The notes beneath the pieces were generated by a model. It did not search any database and was not told where the DNA came from. It worked only from the letters and a program-made list of their open reading frames with translations. Positions 59,546 through 64,000 of a DNA stretch of 64,000 nt are shown here, piece by piece. The position numbers and the translations under genes were made by a program. Source of the DNA: Atherix ibis (lineage: Eukaryota; Arthropoda; Insecta; Diptera; Athericidae). Where the stretch lies: the NCBI GenBank assembly GCA_958298945.1, contig OY282605.1, forward strand, positions 23,042,811 to 23,106,810. The letters run 5' to 3'. Each line of letters starts with the position of its first letter. The first letter of the stretch is position 1.

Positions 59546-60515
59546 GATTACACCGCGCGTCTAATAGACGATTTTCACTGTCAAATCATTTAACTCTATG
59601 GAAACTTCGCCGATCGGGTGATTGCCCGATTTTTGCGTGTACGCGCGCAAATTTTCCTCACCGCAAGAATCTAGAAAAGGGGAAATTCGACGAACCTACC
59701 CATATACATGATTTCATCAAGCTTAGGCGCACATATATTACATATGACGTCGTTCCTGTTGCTCGTTGTGCACTCATCATTTGCACATCGTTTATTTTGG
59801 CATTTGACAGTTCGGATATTTACTGTGCATTCATTCGTATTTATTTTATTTGTGATAAATTTTATTTAATTTATTATTTTAATATTTATTGTTTAAAATA
59901 CAAAGTTACTCTAACATATGCAAAATGAAGGTTACTTGATGAAAATATTTAAAAAAAATAGCAAAAAATTGTTTACGTATAAATTTACAAATAATTTCGT
60001 TTGCGTATAAATTTATACAATAAATTTTAAATCAATAATATAGATTTTAAATACGAATTTATAAATGATGAAATTAATATTGTATTAAATGTTAAAAGAA
60101 AATATAAAATTTTAACGAAAATATTGAAGAATAAACGAATTAAAACAATCAAAATAAATAAAAATGTGAATGTGAAAACGTTATTCATAATACGAAGTAA
60201 ATAAAATTTAAGAACAGCAGCGACAAACTGGAGAATTAATTAATAAAAAAATGTTATTATCATCACGCGATACAAAATAATATTTTAACAATTAAGTATC
60301 GCAATTAATTATTCCTGCAGATGTTCTTTTAAGCAATTACACTATGATTATATTGATCCTTAAATATAAAAATTTTGTTTGCGGGGGATCTGCACAATCC
60401 CTTGCACGCACAAAGTGCGTGCGTGCGTGCGTGCTCGCGCATATATGCCACTGTTAGACGCGCAGAAAAGAGTAAATTTGACGTTTAGATCGTCTATTAG
60501 ATACACGGTATAATC
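59546..60515. mobile_element. TIR-bounded element without recognisable transposase
   Basis: The left end (GATTACACCGCGCGTCTAAT then AGACGAT) and the complement of the right end (GATTATACCGTGTATCTAAT then AGACGAT) match in 23 of 27 positions. The similarity continues to CAAAT, giving terminal inverted repeats of about 41 bp (59546-59586 and 60475-60515). The interior is AT-rich except for CG-rich patches near both ends (ACGCGCGC at 59640, GTGCGTGC repeats at 60414-60442). I see no clear target-site duplication and no transposase motif. It is a non-autonomous DNA transposon of undetermined superfamily. Confidence 0.7.
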
Positions 60516-60639
60516 TAAGCTTAATTAGAACATTTGTAAATAGGTTTCCATAATCCGAAAGGATTGTCAAAGGGAAAATAGAATAAAATAAATAATTTTT
60601 TAAATGCTAAGAAGTGCAAGACGAATCCCTTTCGCTTTC

Positions 60640-60960
60640 AACATCGAAAACTGATGAAATTGTGGCACAAGGCTGATGACTGAGTCCTTGGAAAACTCAG
60701 AAAAAGTTTCTTCGAGTCAAAATGGATATTGAATGTTCCACAATAACAACGACCCCTGTTACACGGCCATATACATCGACAAGCCCCTCTTTTGCCCGCC
60801 TAAACACGTAATTTTAGTCCGTATGACTTTTTTTTGTTCTCCAAAATGAAAAAAAAACATTTAAAAGATCGTCATTTTGTTACTGTCGATGTCATCCAAA
60901 GGAGTGTAACCGAGAAGCTGAATACGATTCCAGTTGAAGTATTCTAGTTGTGCTATGGGC
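60640..60960 (+). pseudogene. mariner/Tc1-type transposase C-terminal relic (chimera copy 2)
   Basis: The + frames give HNNNDPCYTAIYIDKPLF (compare HDNAPCHTAISVxxFL, with Asp replaced by Asn). Then follow FSPYDFFLFSKMKKKHLKDR (third Asp kept in YDFFLF) and HFVTVDVIQRSVTEKLNTIP with VEVF, stop, LCYGLWK. The same last segment, shortened by deletions, is at 22229-22350. It runs into antisense RT sequence. Confidence 0.6.
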
Positions 60961-60984
60961 TTTGGAAATAGATACACATGAATA

Positions 60985-61130
60985 GCTCTTAAGGTGTACA
61001 GCAGAGGACCAAGAATACTGCTCTGAGGAACACCAGCGAGACTAAGAAATATCTCAGAGTATTCACCATTTTCAGACATTTGAAAATATCATTTCGTGAG
61101 ATTGAATATCAATGTAACAATAACAAAATA
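60985..61130 (-). pseudogene. non-LTR reverse transcriptase fragment (chimera copy 2)
   Basis: On - the frame SENGEYSEIFLSLAGVPQSS, followed by ILGPLLYTL, matches VNGxYSxxFxxSAGVPQGSILGPLLYTL, the conserved block of non-LTR RTs (G replaced by S). After YTL the frame leaves the RT family (RAIHVYLFPKP), which marks the junction with the transposase part. Confidence 0.65.
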
Positions 61131-61925
61131 CGGCCATTAATTAAAAATATATAATATAAACGAAAATATTTTACTATTAATTGAAAATTAATATCTCAAT
61201 TTAATATAAAAAATATTTGCAAATAATTAATTTGTCCCAAAATTTTCTGAATATGCAATATTTTCTCAAAATTCCTAATAGTAATTTACTGATTGGCATT
61301 AAGAAAGAAAGGGGAGAAAATTTACGCAAAACAAATTAGTTTCGATGTTCTTAAGGCAAAACGGTTTTTTTACCCACCACTTTATTTTGTTTATTTGAAG
61401 AAAAAAAGCAAAATAAGTAAAAGAGGGCGGTTAAAAGAACTCTAAAACATGGAATATTCCAAAACCAATGTTGATGGTGCACTTTCGTTGTAATGACATT
61501 TTCTCCAAGTCTGATGATAGCATTACCAGAGGGAAATTTCTTAGAGCGTTCAAGCTTACTTAATTTTGTTGGTGGCACTGTCGTGATATTTGCGGCTGGG
61601 AAAAGTCCATCACCACAAACTAATGAAATTATGACAAGAAAATGTTTTGAATTTGAGGGAAAATTGTTTTAAGATGATGCGATGTAGAAAATTACAACGT
61701 CCTACCCATCGTGCAATCTCATTAAGGTCTAGAGTGCAATTCGGTTTGTGTTAAACTGTAATAGACTACTTGTATGGAGATGAGCACTGCGAACAAACAC
61801 AATCTGAACGTGAATCGAAATGCTTTTAATAGTTGTTTGGCTATAGACATTTTTCTTTACCTACAAAAATATGATAGTATACATAATTCAAAATTCAAAT
61901 ATTTTTTTTTAGTTTTCACATTCAT
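61131..61925. other. AT-rich and unique non-coding stretch
   Basis: No transposon motif. The 75-codon frame at 61351-61578 (-) is unrecognised. The stretch directly precedes the splice-like site at 61961. Confidence 0.4.
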
Positions 61926-61961
61926 AAACTAACAAATTATTTTCTCTTTCTTTCATTTCAG
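61926..61961 (+). promoter_or_regulatory. candidate recursive splice site (ratchet point) 2: 3' part
   Basis: AACTAACA (61927-61934, a strong branch-point match) lies about 30 nt before TTTTCTCTTTCTTTCATTTC and AG ending at 61961. GTAAGC follows immediately. The pyrimidine tract is long and nearly uninterrupted, better than at most introns. The strand and design match the site at 6986. Confidence 0.62.
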
Positions 61962-62005
61962 GTAAGCTAAACTGCTTTGCAAAAATATTTTCTAAACGCA
62001 TTTTC
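61962..62005 (+). other. candidate RS-exon (44 nt) after ratchet point 2
   Basis: A second strong 5' splice-like site, TTTTC|GTAAGTAT, follows the ratchet junction by 44 nt. The distance is nearly the same as at site 1 (41 nt). This fits recognition by exon definition, followed by recursive use of the upstream GT. Confidence 0.5.
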
Positions 62006-62199
62006 GTAAGTATAATATATACAGTATGTTCTAAAGATAAGTTCACTGCATTTTTTCACAAATAATTTGCGAAAAGTCAGTCATTTTGCTAAAAAATAAT
62101 ATCAGCGAAATGACCGTCTTTGCAGAAAATATCTGACCTTTTAGTGGCTTTTTTCAAAAAACGACTTCACACATTTTCGAATTAATTTCATTGATTAAA

Positions 62200-62560
62200 T
62201 TGACTGCAGTTCCTTTTTAAGTATTCCTAAAGAAAGAAATCGTGAGTGGTTAAACCTGAGAAGCGAAGAGACTCATCGGCATCATCAGTTTCCGAAATAA
62301 TTTCGACAAGTCTAACGTCAAAATAAAATGCAGAATTTCCATCATAGCGCGTGCAGTTTTTGACGTGGTGGCCTCAACTTCGATTGGCCAAAATCTGGGA
62401 TGAAAAAGTTTTTTTGCATAGCTCTATATTACCTATCAGTTACCGTAACAGTATTACCAGCAGCGTCCAGAAAGGAATACGGACAAATAAACCCTCCGGT
62501 CCAAATACTGTACCGCCCACAGGCCGTTCGTCAATTGGCTCTTAATTTTCACGTCCCCAG
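62200..62560 (-). pseudogene. DD41D-like transposase relic R8 (distinct subfamily)
   Basis: On - from 62540: GTVFGPEGLF (compare GGIIGPYFF), LDAAGNTVTVTGDR and YRAM-like sequence, then FWPIEVEATTSKTARAMMEI and L, where QQDGAT has become VEATTSKTAR and the second catalytic Asp is lost. A RLVEIISETDD-type stretch follows. The AGNTVTVTGDR and TARAMMEIL wording differs from the other relics here, so it probably descends from another lineage of the same broad family. Confidence 0.6.
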
Positions 62561-63180
62561 AATCAGCTAATATTTTTATAAAAAATTACTAATTTCCTGT
62601 AAAAATCAGGGTCTTGTGTCTGGAAATTTTAAATGTTTTGCTTCAACGGTTTGAAAAAGTTTGCCGGCTTTTCAACTACACTTACACACACCGCAGCAAT
62701 ATTGTCGTTTAAAGATCCTATTCTAAAACCGCCAGTTTCAGCCTCTCGACCACAGAAATGAAGGAATTACTTTTGTAAAATATTTTTACATTAATTACAC
62801 TTTATTGAAGCCTGTAATTAGTTCAGCGCTCTCTTCTCTATAAGTGTCAAATGTCAACTGATAAAACGACAACTAACCAAAATGGCGTATTTAAACTTAC
62901 TGACAGATGTCAACTGACAAAACGATAGCTAACCAAAGTAGCGTAGAGATCCTTTAAAGTCATAAAATATTTATCTAAGATCTGTCCACTCCCATAAATT
63001 GATATATGAATTTTTCGGATACAAATTTGATAGTTAAGTTATCTTAAATAAAAATGTTTTTTTTTTTGACATATAAAAACCCATTCACAACGCTGAAAAA
63101 AATCGATTCATTTTTAGTGAATATAAAAAAATAGTCCTTTTTAATATTATGTTAAATATAATTAAATTCCTATATACATT
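62561..63180. other. non-coding stretch
   Basis: Apart from the two-copy repeat I see nothing coding. The last 200 bp are AT-rich. Confidence 0.4.
62840..62946. repeat. two-copy tandem repeat
   Basis: TGTCAACTGA(T/C)AAAACGA followed by AGCTAACCAAA or AACTAACCAAA and GGCGTA or AGCGTA occurs at 62852 and again at 62909. Confidence 0.7.
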
Positions 63181-63209
63181 CAAAACAGATCCTTTAGATA
63201 TTACCTAAG

Positions 63210-63560
63210 GGTCACTTTACAGCGCCACGATCATGAGGCCATTTGGCGACTTCAAGTTTTGCGTGCCTGAGCGTTTTTATTATTGGATCTAGGAGCAGAC
63301 TAGGGATAACTGTCAGTACCATATATTGGAGAGATTCTCAATTCATCTGATCAGTCCGTACTTTTCCTATAATTCTCACATACACACGACACTCCTATTG
63401 TTGGGTAGACCATGTCGAATCTCGTTGAGTACAGAATCATTTAAAAGGTCGTGAATAGCTTTGAGAGCTGTTTGACTGTCAGTAAAGATGATAATAAAAA
63501 TAATAATTATATAAGGAGGATAGGAAGATGCACATAGTCTCAAAACCACTTCAGCCAATA
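63210..63560 (-). pseudogene. non-LTR retrotransposon relic with RNase H start (N5)
   Basis: On -, AEVVLRLCASSYPPYIIIIF and IIIFTDSQTALKAIHDLLND match the beginning of the RNase H domain of non-LTR ORF2 (ixSDSQAAlkAL; the Asp of TDSQ is catalytic in the family). The frame stops at 63376. The tail 63215-63300 (CCTAGATCCAATAAT, CGCCAAATGGCCTCATGA) is shared with the relic at 30.5-30.9 kb, so these are two truncated copies of one element with most of the RNase H domain deleted here. Confidence 0.6.
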
Positions 63561-63599
63561 AGGTCGGTTGTGGTGAAAAACCCGAACTCAGATAATAGT

Positions 63600-64000
63600 A
63601 ATATTGAGGCTTTTAGCGAACCTCAATATCATATTGGTTGGTAGACAGAAAATATCGTAGGGATCAGTGAATCCCAAACCAAGATGTCGAAGTCTCTGGC
63701 GGGCAATTACATTGCAATCGCAGCGTAGATGCTTTGACATTTACCTCTTCGGAGCAAAAATGACAGATTGTTGCGCCAGTGTTGCTTATCTTATTAAGAT
63801 GATATACAATGAAGAGTCTTAGGTCCGATTTGTTGAGTTTGAGGACCTCTTCCGCCCTTTTTTTTAGAACAGACGATGAATTTGTTAGACTGATTCACGC
63901 CTGGGGAATTATTTCAGTGCCAGTATTCAACCCCGCGTTCCCAGGACTCTATAATGACCGCAGGCGGCTCTTAAGATTGCCACAGAAGGGTTCAGTTTTA
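63600..64000 (-). pseudogene. non-LTR ORF2 C-terminal relic (Cys-rich tail)
   Basis: On -, AEEVLKLNKSDLRLFIVYHL, then GATICHFCSEEVNVKASTLR and LQCNCPP resemble the ...CRFCxEEExTxxHxLCxCP zinc-knuckle tail at the end of jockey/I/R1-type ORF2 proteins. On - it precedes the RNase H fragment at 63376-63558, which is the wrong order for a single element. It is therefore probably the 3' end of another copy. It runs off the window edge. Confidence 0.5.

Overview
This window looks like nuclear DNA from a fly (Diptera, probably a brachyceran, perhaps tephritid-like; this is inference). It is strongly AT-rich and carries many mariner-type relics from at least four lineages: mauritiana-like, cecropia-like, irritans-like and a DD41D rosa-like family. 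It also holds jockey-like non-LTR fragments, a Tigger/pogo relic and several tandem-repeat arrays. I found no intact protein-coding host exon, no rRNA or tRNA gene, and no prokaryotic-type operon or CRISPR. Every recognisable transposase or reverse transcriptase is broken by stops, frameshifts or deletions.

The best sign of a host gene is a pair of sites of the form pyrimidine tract-CAG|GTAAGC on the + strand, at 6986/6987 and 61961/61962. Each has a branch-point-like CTAA motif about 30 nt upstream and a second strong 5' splice site 41-44 nt downstream. This is the architecture of the recursive-splicing ratchet points, with short RS-exons, known from very long Drosophila introns. If real, most of the window is one giant intron of a + strand gene whose exons lie outside it. 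The long unique blocks (7.0-9.0, 12.6-15.6, 17.7-20.4, 30.9-33.7, 35.1-36.5, 40-43, 51.9-54.2 and 56.7-59.1 kb) would be intronic.

Layout. 0-7 kb: mauritiana mariner, DD41D relic, two cecropia-like mariners, ratchet site 1. 9-12.6 kb: DD41D relic with an internal triplication, and a 155-bp array made from a transposase fragment. 15.6-17.7 kb: DD41D relic and an irritans-type mariner. 20.4-21.2 kb: ~113-bp satellite with a trimeric higher-order period. 22.2-22.4 kb: transposase/antisense-RT chimera. 24.1-26.7 kb: DD41D 373-bp array and mauritiana mariner. 28.3-30.9 kb: transposase relic, a further mariner family (V) and a non-LTR RNase H relic. 33.7-40 kb: ~190-bp array and a nested DD41D array. 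43.1-46.1 kb: mauritiana mariner, Tigger relic, rearranged V mariner. 48.1-51.9 kb: DD41D relic, jockey-like RT relic, V mariner inside an 802-bp tandem duplication. 54.4-56.7 kb: ~250-bp array and dispersed repeats. 59.5-60.5 kb: TIR element without recognisable transposase. 60.6-61.1 kb: second copy of the chimera. 62 kb: ratchet site 2 and a DD41D relic. 63.2-64 kb: non-LTR relics.

Two themes stand out. First, transposase fragments have repeatedly been amplified in tandem, in four DD41D loci plus the 155-bp array. Second, non-autonomous copies of the V mariner share a deletion that removes the second catalytic aspartate. Family names rest on motif recognition only; no search or alignment was run.
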